A stretch of 64,000 nt of DNA from contig LGRX02035415.1 in NCBI GenBank assembly GCA_001247695.2, forward strand, positions 1 through 64,000, written 5' to 3'. Origin of the DNA: Cymbomonas tetramitiformis. Its lineage: Eukaryota; Chlorophyta; Pyramimonadophyceae; Pyramimonadales; Pyramimonadaceae. The notes under the pieces are model-generated. The model ran no database searches, had not been told where the DNA came from, and was given only the letters and a program-made list of their open reading frames with translations. Position numbers and translations under genes: made by a program. The first letter of the stretch is position 1; each line of letters opens with the position of its first letter. Shown here piece by piece: positions 37,727-46,960 of this stretch.

Positions 37727-39919
37727 TCAAGGCGGCTTCTTGCTGTTTTTCAGAGCCTTCTCCTTCTCCGATCTGCTGTGTGAAATCAACATCTTGGCAG
37801 CCCATTCCACCGCGATGCTACTGATTTTCTTGAGGAGGGCCTCCGCTTCCTTCTTGTTGAAGCCGAGGTGTTGCGTGAGAGCCCTTGCGTTGTGTTCGTA
37901 TACTGACCCCGTGGTTCCGAAAACCATCGGGTGAAAGAATACTTTATAGCCTTTGGATCTGAGTAGCTCCATAAGGGGCTCATACTTGTTGAGCTTGTCG
38001 TGAAGGGACACATACCAGCGCGTGTCCCACGTGAAGGCCACCTCTATGAGGTGGATTTCCCCCACGTCCTCCCTTCGGGTGTTCTCCGGCCTGCCTGGGG
38101 GGGCGTCCCTGACGTCCTCTGCACCCTTGATCATGACAATATCCACGAAGTGTGGTATGTCGTCTGGGGGGTCCTTCGCCCCCGGGTGGTCCCTTCCGTC
38201 CCTACGGCACTGACCCCTTTTGAGTATGAAGTCTGGTATCGGGCGCGTGCATCTGTTAGTCCCGTCGAGTCCAGCGTGGTGCGCGATCCAGATCGGACTG
38301 GCACCCGTTCGACCCTTCCTGATTGCTTCGTAAAGGGTCCTTGCCACTTCGTTGTGCCTGGCTGTGGCCATGTTCATGCTGGTCTCGTCTTTGCATCCCG
38401 CCAGCCTGTGTGCCGGGGTGTCCCTTTTCCCGCAGAGGGCGCAGTCCGGGTCCGGGTATTTGCCCGGCCATATGAGGTGCTTTCTGGCAGCCGTCATGAG
38501 GACCCCAAACCGGCATCTTAGGATCAGGGACCTGAATGTCAGTGGAGTAACCTTCCAGAAATGATTGGATATTCCTGGTATCGACTTGTCTTGGAGAATT
38601 TCCCGCGGGGGCTCCTCCACTCTTCTTCCCATGTGTGCCTCGACCGCGGCAGCGTCTGCGTGGCTTGTGGCGGCCCTGTCTCCGTTTCCCCGGTGCATGG
38701 CCTCCCGGTCCCTGTTCCTCTTTCTTCTTCTTGCTGGGGCTGTCTCCTGGTAGGCGTCTATCGCTTGTTGCGGGACGTCCGTCAGGTTTTGGAGTTTCGA
38801 CTCTCCCAGGTCCATCCCCATCATCGAGCGGCACAGTCCGTCTATTGGGTCCGCACATTCTGCCTCCTCTATCGCCTGCATCATCTCCCTGTCTGGCGAG
38901 TTCATGGCCTCCTCCTCGCCCATGTCCCTTATTTGGGTGGCCTCCAGCATTATTCCAGCCTCATCGAATTCCCAGAGTAGGTCCCACTCGTCCTGAGTGG
39001 TCACTTGTTCCCGCGGGTGTACCTGTTCCTGGTCGCCCGGCTCCCGTCGCATCGGCGGGCCGCCCTGGCTCCAGGGAGCGTGCTGCAATTCCTCCAGGAG
39101 CATCAGTTCCTGGAGAGTCTCCCCTGGTGTCTCCATTTCCGCGTCCTGTTGGCCCCGGTCGGGGTCTTGGGCCGGCCCGGGGGCGCCGGTCGTGGGATTC
39201 GCCGTTATAGAGCCCTCGACCGAGAGAGCTCCTTCCCGATTTCCCCTGCCGGGTGTCCCCCATTCTTCCCACGGGCTGCTCGGGGGTTGTAGCCATTTCC
39301 TCACCGATTTGCGCTGTGTCGCTTTTAGGGCAATCCTTTCTGCCACATACCTTTCCACCGCCCCCTCCCCTTGTAGGGGCCTCATCGATTCTCCATCTCG
39401 GGCATTGGCCGTGAGCGTGTACATGGTCCTGTTGTCCCATGGTTCAATTTGGGTGGTTCCCTCCATGTTTTCTGCTGCCTGTTTGGCCGCCTCATCTGCC
39501 TTGTCGTTGCCCTTCACCCCCGTGTGGCTTTTGACTTTCCTGAGTGAGACCCCTGTTCCCTTGCTGTTATGCTGTTCGACCAGGGAGAGTATATCCTCAA
39601 GCAAATCCCTGTGTCTATGGCATTCCATCGTGTGGGGTCTGGACAGCATGTTGAGAATTTGGTACATACTGCAGAGGCTGTCCGTGCAGATTGCTATCTC
39701 GCTTAGTGTTGAGCGTTCCCTGGCCCTGAGTGCCGCGTGGATCGCCAGGAGTTCCGCTCTGTTGATGGTGAGGTGTCCACCCGTCGACCACGTACCTCTC
39801 CAGGTTCTGGGGCTTTCATCCCCTCTGGGGTCCCAGTAGGCCGCCCCCACTCTATGTAACCCCCCTTCTTCCTCTGGGTCCAGTCGCGACCCGTCCGTAT
39901 AGAGGAACGAGGTCGCGTC
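37727..39919 (-). CDS. LINE RNase H domain and C-terminal CCHC-type zinc motif
   Basis: RNase H would degrade RNA in the hybrid. The first catalytic Asp lies in LYTDGSR (39885-39903), upstream of the first ATG at 39850, directly after an in-frame TAG (39920-39922). Then come INRAELLAIHAAL (Glu), IAICTDSLCSMYQI (Asp) and KVKSHTGVKGNDKADEAAKQAA (Asp). A long charged linker of about 280 residues follows. The C-terminal LINE domain has FRSLILRCRFGVL and the zinc-binding CALCGKRDTPAHRLAGC with RHNE. The sequence ends at 37727. It is in the same frame as 39920-40258, so one suppressed or mutated stop separates it from the rest of the polyprotein. Confidence 0.85.
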   Translation of the reverse strand, partial: DATSFLYTDGSRLDPEEEGGLHRVGAAYWDPRGDESPRTWRGTWSTGGHLTINRAELLAIHAALRARERSTLSEIAICTDSLCSMYQILNMLSRPHTMECHRHRDLLEDILSLVEQHNSKGTGVSLRKVKSHTGVKGNDKADEAAKQAAENMEGTTQIEPWDNRTMYTLTANARDGESMRPLQGEGAVERYVAERIALKATQRKSVRKWLQPPSSPWEEWGTPGRGNREGALSVEGSITANPTTGAPGPAQDPDRGQQDAEMETPGETLQELMLLEELQHAPWSQGGPPMRREPGDQEQVHPREQVTTQDEWDLLWEFDEAGIMLEATQIRDMGEEEAMNSPDREMMQAIEEAECADPIDGLCRSMMGMDLGESKLQNLTDVPQQAIDAYQETAPARRRKRNRDREAMHRGNGDRAATSHADAAAVEAHMGRRVEEPPREILQDKSIPGISNHFWKVTPLTFRSLILRCRFGVLMTAARKHLIWPGKYPDPDCALCGKRDTPAHRLAGCKDETSMNMATARHNEVARTLYEAIRKGRTGASPIWIAHHAGLDGTNRCTRPIPDFILKRGQCRRDGRDHPGAKDPPDDIPHFVDIVMIKGAEDVRDAPPGRPENTRREDVGEIHLIEVAFTWDTRWYVSLHDKLNKYEPLMELLRSKGYKVFFHPMVFGTTGSVYEHNARALTQHLGFNKKEAEALLKKISSIAVEWAAKMLISHSRSEKEKALKNSKKPP

Positions 39920-40258
39920 CTAGGCTTTGTTGATTTTCCCTAGGGTTCTGGAAAGTCTGGTTTTGTGCTTAATGGGACACGTGGGGAACCGCTCCCTCAC
40001 TTCCGTATGTCCCCTGTCCCTGTCTTGTCTGCTGAAGAGCATGGGAGTGCGTTCCATGGCCTTTAGCCATCTGGCCCTCGAGTCCTCTTTGATCTTGTCC
40101 AGAGGCCATGCAGTGTTCGCCGCATGGTACTCCGTGATCGTGACTTCGGTGAGTCCTCTGTCGCGCCATGTTTGTCTCATGGCCCTCGCTGCCTCCGGGG
40201 TGCGGTCTTCCTTGGGGACCTCGCCCCCTTCGTTCCCCCACCCCTGTCTGCGCGACAT
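39920..40258 (-). CDS. LINE linker frame between PCIF1-like and RNase H regions
   Basis: A 112-codon frame overlapping the end of the preceding ORF by about 80 nt. It is basic and Trp/Arg-rich (QTWRDRGLTEVTITEY; RARWLKAMERTP) and ends LSRTLGKINKA at a TAG. Sequence in the same frame beyond the TAG continues into RNase H. It has no domain of its own. Confidence 0.6.
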   Translation of the reverse strand: MSRRQGWGNEGGEVPKEDRTPEAARAMRQTWRDRGLTEVTITEYHAANTAWPLDKIKEDSRARWLKAMERTPMLFSRQDRDRGHTEVRERFPTCPIKHKTRLSRTLGKINKA

Positions 40259-43200
40259 GCTCGGTATTTTCTCATCGGGTGGGGGTCGAAGATCATGTCG
40301 TATTGACTAGCGTTCTCCATCGCGTTTTTAACCGCTGCCATGTCGGACACGGCCTCCGAGGTGTGGACCCTCGGGTTGGCCGGCCTGAGATTCCGAAGCG
40401 TGTGGTATTTACGGACCGTGCAGTACGTACCGTGCTGCAGGGCTTTCCCGACGAGTTCCGCTGCCCCTTCTGGGTCCGGGCAGAATTTTTTCCATCCCTC
40501 TGCGTTGGCAACAACTAGGATCCTAACTCCCCAGTTGCTGTAGTCCTTCTTCGTGACACCTGATACTGTGGTGCCTCCCCAGTGGTCTGGGGGAAGGAAC
40601 GTAAAGCTTTTTCTTGGGATTACCCCAAATTCATGTATCCTAGTATCTCCATATCTCCTGCAGTATGCCTTGGCTGGTGTTCTCGTCCAGGCCGGGTAAA
40701 TTCCTACCCCCAGTACCGGGGTTTTCGCCATGGTGGACATCAGAGCCTCCTGAAGCGCTTTGTCCAGGTCTGCCGCTGTGTACTCCGGATTGAACTCGAA
40801 GGCGCCCAGCTCTCCCCAGTGAGTGTCCCATGCAGACCCTTTGGATCCAAAAATCTTGTCCCTGTCGAACTTGGAGCAGTATGTCGCCGTGTGGCTGTGT
40901 ACGTTGAGCGGCGACGCGAATACCTCCGCCTGGATTCCGAAGGCCTCCTGGAGCGCCTGCATAATTTCCGGAGGGAGCGTCCAGTGATTCTGCAGTGCAG
41001 TTTTCTTGACTTCCTCTTCCTCCTCGCAGGAATATCTTTTGAGCAGGAGGACCACTTCTGTGGCGAACCCGTGGACCGTGCCCAGCTGTGGCTCCCGCTC
41101 CTCGAAGGACCGCCGTCGCTCCTCCCCCTCCCTTGTGTGGGTCTGATCTGCGCTGTTCGTGCCCGTCGCGGCCACATATCTGTCGTAGAGCCTGTCGAGT
41201 ACCTCCTCTTTGAGGGCACCCACCATCTTACCCCGCTCGTCGTGTGCGAACACGTGGTGCCTGCCTGTCTCCGTCGTGAGCGTGCACTTGCCTGAGGGTG
41301 CTGCGTCCCAGTCTGGGTTAAAGGGTTCGGTGTCTATGTTGAGCTTGGTGACCCCCGGCCAGTAGTGGGCATGCCTCGTGGGAGTCCCTGACAGTGGTTC
41401 TCTTTCTGTGGGGCTCCGAGCCTGCTGATCTTCCCGCTCCTTGTTGTGAAACATGTCGGTCTCTCGTTCGGCCTGGCTCGGGTTCATCCCCGCAATTCCT
41501 CCTGTCAGCAGGGTGTCCTCTTCAACCCATGCCTCCCCTTGCGGGCGAATTGGCCCGAGCAGGTATTCCCTGCTTCCCCAGTGCGTCCTAACCGCCAGGA
41601 TTGTGGTGCTCTCGGACGCCTCAACGGCCTGGGGTTCCTCCTCCGTTTCTTCGAGCACTTCCGGATCACTGGCAGCCGTTGGGCCAGCGCCTACCGAGAG
41701 CTCCATGGTGTCGATCCTCCACCACTTGTTTCTGCTCCGGTAGTCGTTGACAGGGGGGTGCGTTGCCCATACGACCTGTTCGCTGCTTATGAGGTGCGTG
41801 GTCATCAGCCTAACCGCATCTCTTGAGAATCCGATTTTGGCTGCATGCTGGAACAGCTCCCCCGTCCTGACATCCCCTTTGGCTACTTGAGCGAGGACCC
41901 ATGTCCTCAGCATCATGATTTGCGCCTTGGTCCCTTTCCACTTCGTGCCTCTGCCGTCGTCCAGGCTAACCTTTGCGATCGGGCAGGGGCTTGTTTCCCC
42001 CTGAAGTGCCTGTGCGGGAGGGTTCGGCCTGGGTCTGATCTCCTCCCTCTCCGCCGTGGCCTGGGGGCTTCGTAGGGTCTGCCTGGTCCTTTTCGCTCCG
42101 ACCTTCGGGAGTTCCTGGGCGTGCCCGGGGATCTTTGGCATCGTGTCTGTCTGGGTCTGCCTGGTCGGGCTCTTCTCGACTTGCATTTGTCCTGCGTCGG
42201 CCTCTTCTTGGATTTCGTCATCCCCCTCCTCGAAGGAGATTGGGTCATGAGTCTCTCCCTCCCCGTGGAACACGTGGTGGCGTTCCCGTTGTTCCAACTC
42301 TCCTATGCGCGCCATGATTGGGCCTCTCATGGCCTCCCGGTACCTCCTGGAGGTCGTCGCCTCTCCGCCCTCTGGGGGCCCATGCAGCCCGATCCAGGAC
42401 TCCCATGTCGCTCCCGTGGTGGACCTATTCCATTCCTGCCACTTGTCAATCATGTAGCACACCCAGACTCCACATTGGTACCCGTCCCGCTGGTGTGTGA
42501 CCCCCATGCTGGAAGCCGTTATGTTGACCGGCGGCCATCCCGGCGGTCCTGCCCATTGTCTCAGTGCCGTCAGTAGGCGCGCGTCCTCCCCCCCCATCGG
42601 GTCATAGAGGTAGACTGAGACGCTGGTGTCCTCATTTCTCCCGAAGAGGAGCACGTTCCAGTGGCTGCCGTCGCAAGTCAGGACGAAGGAAAATCCCCCG
42701 TCCCGAACCGTTTCCATCGTGTTGCGCATCTGCGCGTCGTATTGGTCAGACTGCTCGAACGTGATTCCGTTGAGGGCATCCGCGAGTTTCGTCTGGTGCA
42801 TCGACACCGTGGCCACGTCCGTTGTACAGAGGCTGTGGGTTTCCACTTGTATGGAGCTGAGCCACGCCTCCCTGCCCCTGGTGTCCGAGAAGACTCCTTC
42901 CGTCCTGTGCCTGGGGGGGCCCTCCCTCCGGGGTGCAGGTCCGCTTCTTCCTCCCCCCTTCAGGAGGCTGTCCGCATGGGACCCTTCAGTGCGGTTTCCC
43001 CGCATTGCCCTCCTGCAGTCCATCGCCTCCTTCTCGGTGAGTCTTGCTCCGGCTCTGGCTGCGTGTCGCAGGTCTGAGAGGGTTTTTTCCGCCTTGGGTC
43101 TTACACCCACGGAGTCCATTACCATGACCCTTCCCCCCGGGTCCTCTAGCAGGGTGGGTCTGACTCCAATATCGTGGCATTTAAAGGCGTCCTCGTGGTC

Positions 43201-44112
43201 TTCTTCATCCTTGGCGCAATAGCCTGTCGCCAATCGTTTTAAGGCGTTCCTGGCTTGCATGGAGGTCGTGGGGGGTCCTCTTCTTCCCGCGTGCCACAGC
43301 GATCGCGGGCCCCATTTGGATTGAGTGAGGTGGAAGCCCGCTTCCCAAGTGGTTGGTTCTTCCTCGTTGACGGCCTGGGGTTCTGCCATTTTTTGGAATC
43401 CCAGAGCGTTGTGTGCCTCCTGGGAAGGTATAAATTGAGGTTTGAGGGCAAGGTTCCTCGGGTTGTCCCAGAATTGCGCATCGTTGGGCTTGTCAGCAAG
43501 CGCTTCGCATATATATGGGTATAGCATGAGCATGAAGGTTCGCATGCGCCCTTGAAGCCTGGCAGGGACTTTCGCTTTTGCTTCTCTGAGGCTGCACGCA
43601 CGGGTGCCCCCCTGCGCCACATAGAATCCCTCCTCCACGAAAGGGAGCAGGGACAGCAGCGTAGTCAGACTAAGCGGGATCTCCTCTTGGTCCTTGACTG
43701 AGTAAATCTGCATGCTCTCTTCCCCCGTGTCCTTGTTCATGTCCGTTCTGTGTCTGCCTTCGAGTGCACTCGGGAAGGGCTTCCGAACCGCATTCGCTAA
43801 CTTGGAGATAACCCTGTGCTGGGTGATGATCAGGTCCGCCAGTAGCGGTCCAGATCCTGTGAGTAAGACTTGGTGCTCACGTAACACCGCAAGTTGCCGG
43901 GCTGTGCAGCACCTGTCGAGTTGCCCAGTTCTGACTGTACCGTCCACCTGTCCCTGTCTGCGGTTGTAGTGGTACCTGACCAGCCCCCTCGTGGTGGCGC
44001 TAAGTTGAGGTCTGTTTGACGTGAAAGGCCTCATTTTCTCTGAACACTTCTCTCGGCCTCTCTCGAAGGTCCTCCCTGGTGGCGGTGGCCATCTGCAGGG
44101 CGCTCGCCACAC
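40177..44112 (-). CDS. LINE middle ORF: Ulp1-type protease and PCIF1-like methyltransferase domain
   Basis: A frame of 1,311 codons. Residues of about 415-590 form a Ulp1/C48 cysteine-protease domain: catalytic His in CDGSHWNVLLF (about 482), Asp in VYLYDPMGG, the oxyanion Gln and catalytic Cys in HQRDGYQCGVWVCYM. This could process the polyprotein or remove SUMO-like tags. Around residues 735-810 is a winged-helix-like stretch. From about 1000, TEVVLLLKRYSC, EVFASPLN, YCSKFDRDKIFGSKGS and GAFEFNPEY match the layout of PCIF1-type mRNA cap m6A methyltransferases, but the catalytic NPPF is NPEY. Real coding begins upstream, up to about 44270 in another frame: the stated start is an artefact of frameshifts near 44030-44060 and 44275-44285. 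Confidence 0.8.
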   Translation of the reverse strand: MWRAPCRWPPPPGRTFERGREKCSEKMRPFTSNRPQLSATTRGLVRYHYNRRQGQVDGTVRTGQLDRCCTARQLAVLREHQVLLTGSGPLLADLIITQHRVISKLANAVRKPFPSALEGRHRTDMNKDTGEESMQIYSVKDQEEIPLSLTTLLSLLPFVEEGFYVAQGGTRACSLREAKAKVPARLQGRMRTFMLMLYPYICEALADKPNDAQFWDNPRNLALKPQFIPSQEAHNALGFQKMAEPQAVNEEEPTTWEAGFHLTQSKWGPRSLWHAGRRGPPTTSMQARNALKRLATGYCAKDEEDHEDAFKCHDIGVRPTLLEDPGGRVMVMDSVGVRPKAEKTLSDLRHAARAGARLTEKEAMDCRRAMRGNRTEGSHADSLLKGGGRSGPAPRREGPPRHRTEGVFSDTRGREAWLSSIQVETHSLCTTDVATVSMHQTKLADALNGITFEQSDQYDAQMRNTMETVRDGGFSFVLTCDGSHWNVLLFGRNEDTSVSVYLYDPMGGEDARLLTALRQWAGPPGWPPVNITASSMGVTHQRDGYQCGVWVCYMIDKWQEWNRSTTGATWESWIGLHGPPEGGEATTSRRYREAMRGPIMARIGELEQRERHHVFHGEGETHDPISFEEGDDEIQEEADAGQMQVEKSPTRQTQTDTMPKIPGHAQELPKVGAKRTRQTLRSPQATAEREEIRPRPNPPAQALQGETSPCPIAKVSLDDGRGTKWKGTKAQIMMLRTWVLAQVAKGDVRTGELFQHAAKIGFSRDAVRLMTTHLISSEQVVWATHPPVNDYRSRNKWWRIDTMELSVGAGPTAASDPEVLEETEEEPQAVEASESTTILAVRTHWGSREYLLGPIRPQGEAWVEEDTLLTGGIAGMNPSQAERETDMFHNKEREDQQARSPTEREPLSGTPTRHAHYWPGVTKLNIDTEPFNPDWDAAPSGKCTLTTETGRHHVFAHDERGKMVGALKEEVLDRLYDRYVAATGTNSADQTHTREGEERRRSFEEREPQLGTVHGFATEVVLLLKRYSCEEEEEVKKTALQNHWTLPPEIMQALQEAFGIQAEVFASPLNVHSHTATYCSKFDRDKIFGSKGSAWDTHWGELGAFEFNPEYTAADLDKALQEALMSTMAKTPVLGVGIYPAWTRTPAKAYCRRYGDTRIHEFGVIPRKSFTFLPPDHWGGTTVSGVTKKDYSNWGVRILVVANAEGWKKFCPDPEGAAELVGKALQHGTYCTVRKYHTLRNLRPANPRVHTSEAVSDMAAVKNAMENASQYDMIFDPHPMRKYRACRADRGGGTKGARSPRKTAPRRQRGP

Positions 44113-44241
44113 TTTGTGCGTACGTGGCCATCAGCGGCGTGTGTCCAAGCCCGTAGGAGGTTTTCGGGAGTGCCGTGTAGCAGTTAGCGGTGCCTCTTGG
44201 CAGTCCATTAAGGAGCTTGTACGCCCCGCCGATAATCGCGT

Positions 44242-46794
44242 CTAGGTCCTCGATTTCCTTGGTAGAAAAATCCCTAAGGGGAGGGCATACCTAAGCTGTC
44301 CTATAACTGCAGAGCGAAGGACCTCCTCCTGCTGCCCGCTCGTTAAAGGGGAGTGGAGGAGCGCCTGTATCCTTTCCCTTGCCTGCAGAAAGGAGGCTTG
44401 CTTCTGGACCGTCCAGTCTCCCGAGAGGGCGACCTGCATTCCAAGGTACTTGTATGGGTCATCCGGGTGGAGGTACGGGAATCCGTGCCTGCCTACACCT
44501 GGGGTGTGCATGGTGACATCCTCGTATGTCTCCTCAAGGATCGGGGATCCCTTTTCGTCCGTTCCCGTAATTCCGCATTTAGCCTTGTTGATTCGAAGTC
44601 CACTCCAGTTGGAGTAGAGCTCCAGCTTCCTGACCTGCACCGCCAGCTGCGTTGCCGACTCTGCGACTAGGGCAAGGTCGTCAACATATGCCGCCGAGGA
44701 AGTGCGAATTTGTTTGTCCGAATCCGTGAGGCGGTGCAGATACCCCTTGTTGCCCGCTTTGAGCCAGCGTAGAAGGGGTTCCAAGTAGAGAATAAAGAGT
44801 AGGGGGCTCAGCGAGTCTCCCTGCACTAGTCCCCTTTTGACCATAAGGGGTTCCGAGCTGTGGTGCTCTATCTTCGAGGCCATCCTAAAAGGTGACCTGT
44901 GGGCCTCCCCCCCGTAGAGGTCTGCCACCACTTTGACCGCGTCCTCCGGGATCCCCAGGTACTTCATAGTGTGCTGGAGTCTGTCATGCTCCACCGACCC
45001 GTAGGCGTTCTCGAAGTCTACGTAGAGAACATGCAGTTGGCTGCGGGACAGTTTGCTGTCCTCGATAACATGTTGCAGCCGTAGGAGCTGGTTGATTGTG
45101 CTTCTGTGTTTCCTAGAACCTATTTGCTCTTGGCTGTGGATACTGTTTACCTCGCAGAACGTGGATAGAACTTCCGTGACCATCGACGTGTAAAGCTTGA
45201 GAATTGTGCGGAGAAGCCCTATGGGCCTGTAATTGGAAAACACAGAGGTGTCCCCCTTCTTATGCAGGTAAATAAAGGTGCCAAGCTTCCACGTGCCTGG
45301 GGTTATCCCCGCTTTCCACATCGCCCTCATGAGTGAGAAGAGAACTTCGTGGAATTCCTCCGGCATGGCTTTGAGGATTTCGTTTGGTACCGCATCCGGG
45401 CCGGCCGCCTTCCCGTTGGGGAGCCGTTTGACAATTTGTCTGTAGAGTTCAATAGTGAGTCTGCTCCCAAGCTCCGTTTTCTTCGGTCTTTGCCCCGGCT
45501 TTATTCTATCCGGGGCTTCTGCCGCCAGCCATGGTATCTCTTCGTCCAGCCGGTCCGTCCTGGGGTGTTCGAAACAGTACAGGTCCGAGTGGGCCATGTG
45601 CCCCGAGAAGGCCTCCGCAGTGGCCACCGCCCCAACTGCCATTTTGCGATTTCTGTCCCATATCCCCAAGGTTCTTCCTTTCGGGAGTGCATTGCGGTCT
45701 CGAAAGACGAACCTGTGGGCTGATTTCTTCATTCGATAATAGTTGCTGCGGAATTTTTGGACAAATGTCTCCCAGGTTTCGGCTTTGTGGTCTTTGATAA
45801 CAGATTTAGCTTCCTGTCTGAACCTGCGCATCTCAGACTCCGCCCACCAGTGGGGGTCTTCCGGTTCCGCACATGTGTCGGGTAGGCCCTGCGCCGTGTC
45901 TTGTTGTTCCGCCATGGCCTCTTCCAGCAGTGCCGCGCTGGGGGCCTCTCCTGTCGCCCTTTCTATCGCCAGCATCTCCTGTAGGACTGCCGCCGCTTTC
46001 AGCGCTTTGTCTCGCTTCCTGAATTTAGCTTTCGGTAATCGGACCCCTGTGTTGGGGTCCCTGGTGACCTTGGGCCTGCACCTGACGGTTCCCAGGGGGA
46101 TCTCCACGGCCTGCATGGCTTGTTGAAGGACCCCGTCAATCGCCTTCCCGGCCTCATCAATTCTTTCCCTGGCGTCCGGGCTCCCCCTTTCCGCCGCATC
46201 GACCGCGTTTTCGATCACTGTCTTGAATTCATCCTCCCTGAGACTCGGTTGGAGCGCCGAATCTATTGCCGCCGTCATCGTGCGTTGTAAGGCTTTGGAG
46301 ATTGGGAATTGATATTTCGTGACCGGGTCGGGTTTCGCCTGCTCTTCCACAGCCGGTGTGGTCGTGTGCAGCCTCCACAGCGGCACCGCCGCTACTGCCG
46401 CTTGGTGGTCGCTGCAGTGTCTGTGTGCCCTAGTGTCGATCGGGTGCCGTACGTCAGCGATCTGCTGAAGTTCCTCTGACGCCAGCCACCCATCGATTTT
46501 GTGGTCCCCAAACGTGGGCCCTTGCGGGCAGCTGATCTCCGCAAGGCCTGCCCGTTCAGACATCGCTCTCCATGCACGCTGTTCCTTCCCATCTTGCTCC
46601 CGGGGGGTCTCCGCGACATTGAAGTCTCCCCCCACTACCATGTGCTCCCCCTTCCTGGAAGCCACTGCAGCCTCCCGGGCTATGTATTCTCGGATACACG
46701 TCCTGACCACCTCTTCTTCAGGGTGGGGGGGGTTGTAGACACCGAGCACGTGCACCTTTATGCCGCTCGGTAGCGTGATAACCACGTGCTGTAG
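44242..46794 (-). CDS. LINE endonuclease (partial) and reverse transcriptase
   Basis: The endonuclease would nick target DNA and the RT copy RNA at the nick. The C-terminal half of an AP-type endonuclease is present: LGVYNPPH, VVGGDFNVA (about residue 75) and CSDHQAAVA (about 146). The N-terminal half with its Asn and Glu sites is missing. The RT core has GPDAVPNEILKAMP, SNYRPIGLLRTILKLY, LYVDFENAYGSVEHDRL (motif A), GLVQGDSLSPLLFILYL (motif B) and AAYVDDLALVAES (motif C, about 722). The frame is open to 46848, but the first 18 codons belong to the flanking SINE-like repeat. It ends by frameshift near 44280; the protein continues downstream. Confidence 0.9.
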   Translation of the reverse strand, partial: LQHVVITLPSGIKVHVLGVYNPPHPEEEVVRTCIREYIAREAAVASRKGEHMVVGGDFNVAETPREQDGKEQRAWRAMSERAGLAEISCPQGPTFGDHKIDGWLASEELQQIADVRHPIDTRAHRHCSDHQAAVAAVPLWRLHTTTPAVEEQAKPDPVTKYQFPISKALQRTMTAAIDSALQPSLREDEFKTVIENAVDAAERGSPDARERIDEAGKAIDGVLQQAMQAVEIPLGTVRCRPKVTRDPNTGVRLPKAKFRKRDKALKAAAVLQEMLAIERATGEAPSAALLEEAMAEQQDTAQGLPDTCAEPEDPHWWAESEMRRFRQEAKSVIKDHKAETWETFVQKFRSNYYRMKKSAHRFVFRDRNALPKGRTLGIWDRNRKMAVGAVATAEAFSGHMAHSDLYCFEHPRTDRLDEEIPWLAAEAPDRIKPGQRPKKTELGSRLTIELYRQIVKRLPNGKAAGPDAVPNEILKAMPEEFHEVLFSLMRAMWKAGITPGTWKLGTFIYLHKKGDTSVFSNYRPIGLLRTILKLYTSMVTEVLSTFCEVNSIHSQEQIGSRKHRSTINQLLRLQHVIEDSKLSRSQLHVLYVDFENAYGSVEHDRLQHTMKYLGIPEDAVKVVADLYGGEAHRSPFRMASKIEHHSSEPLMVKRGLVQGDSLSPLLFILYLEPLLRWLKAGNKGYLHRLTDSDKQIRTSSAAYVDDLALVAESATQLAVQVRKLELYSNWSGLRINKAKCGITGTDEKGSPILEETYEDVTMHTPGVGRHGFPYLHPDDPYKYLGMQVALSGDWTVQKQASFLQARERIQALLHSPLTSGQQEEVLRSAVIGQLRYALPLGIFLPRKSRT

Positions 46795-46795
46795 G

Positions 46796-46960
46796 ATATG
46801 ACACTGTATATCAGAGGCATCCAGGATCACCCGGACCGTGACAAACACGACGCTTATCCCGGCGCGACGGGGCCTACGAGACTTGTGGAATGCGGTACAT
46901 CATCGTATGACTAACATATGATGCATGTGTGAGATGTATCACTACGTCGAAGCGCGCACC
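46796..46960 (-). repeat. SINE-like type 2 head and core, 5' flank of LINE
   Basis: Matches 23838-23995 (GGTGCGCGCTTCGACG, CATGCATCATATGTTAGTCA, CCGCATTCCACAAG). The remainder of the element is at 37585-37628. Confidence 0.8.

Larger units (their letters stand above)
37629..46794 (-). mobile_element. LINE with EN, RT, Ulp1 protease, PCIF1-like and RNase H domains (5'-truncated)
   Basis: This is a 9.2-kb non-LTR retrotransposon on the minus strand. The coding order is AP-type endonuclease (first part missing), reverse transcriptase, a Ulp1-type cysteine protease, a winged-helix-like segment, a PCIF1-like methyltransferase domain, RNase H and a C-terminal zinc motif. It ends in a short untranslated region and a CTTTTT-type tail (37629-37650 on the plus strand is GAAAGAAAAAGAAAAAG). 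It sits within a SINE-like repeat with at most a 2-bp duplication (GA). One amber codon and at least two frameshifts break an otherwise continuous reading. A Ulp1 domain is known in some LINE clades, Utopia among them. Confidence 0.88.

Noticed and set aside
38256..39440. Long plus- and minus-strand frames within the LINE 3' part
   Set aside because: GC-rich shadows of the RNase H frame; only one frame carries motifs.
46796..46848. N-terminal endonuclease residues of the LINE (VTVRVILDASDIQCHI)
   Set aside because: The same DNA occurs without the LINE at 23.9 kb as part of a SINE-like repeat, so it is flanking sequence read through by chance.
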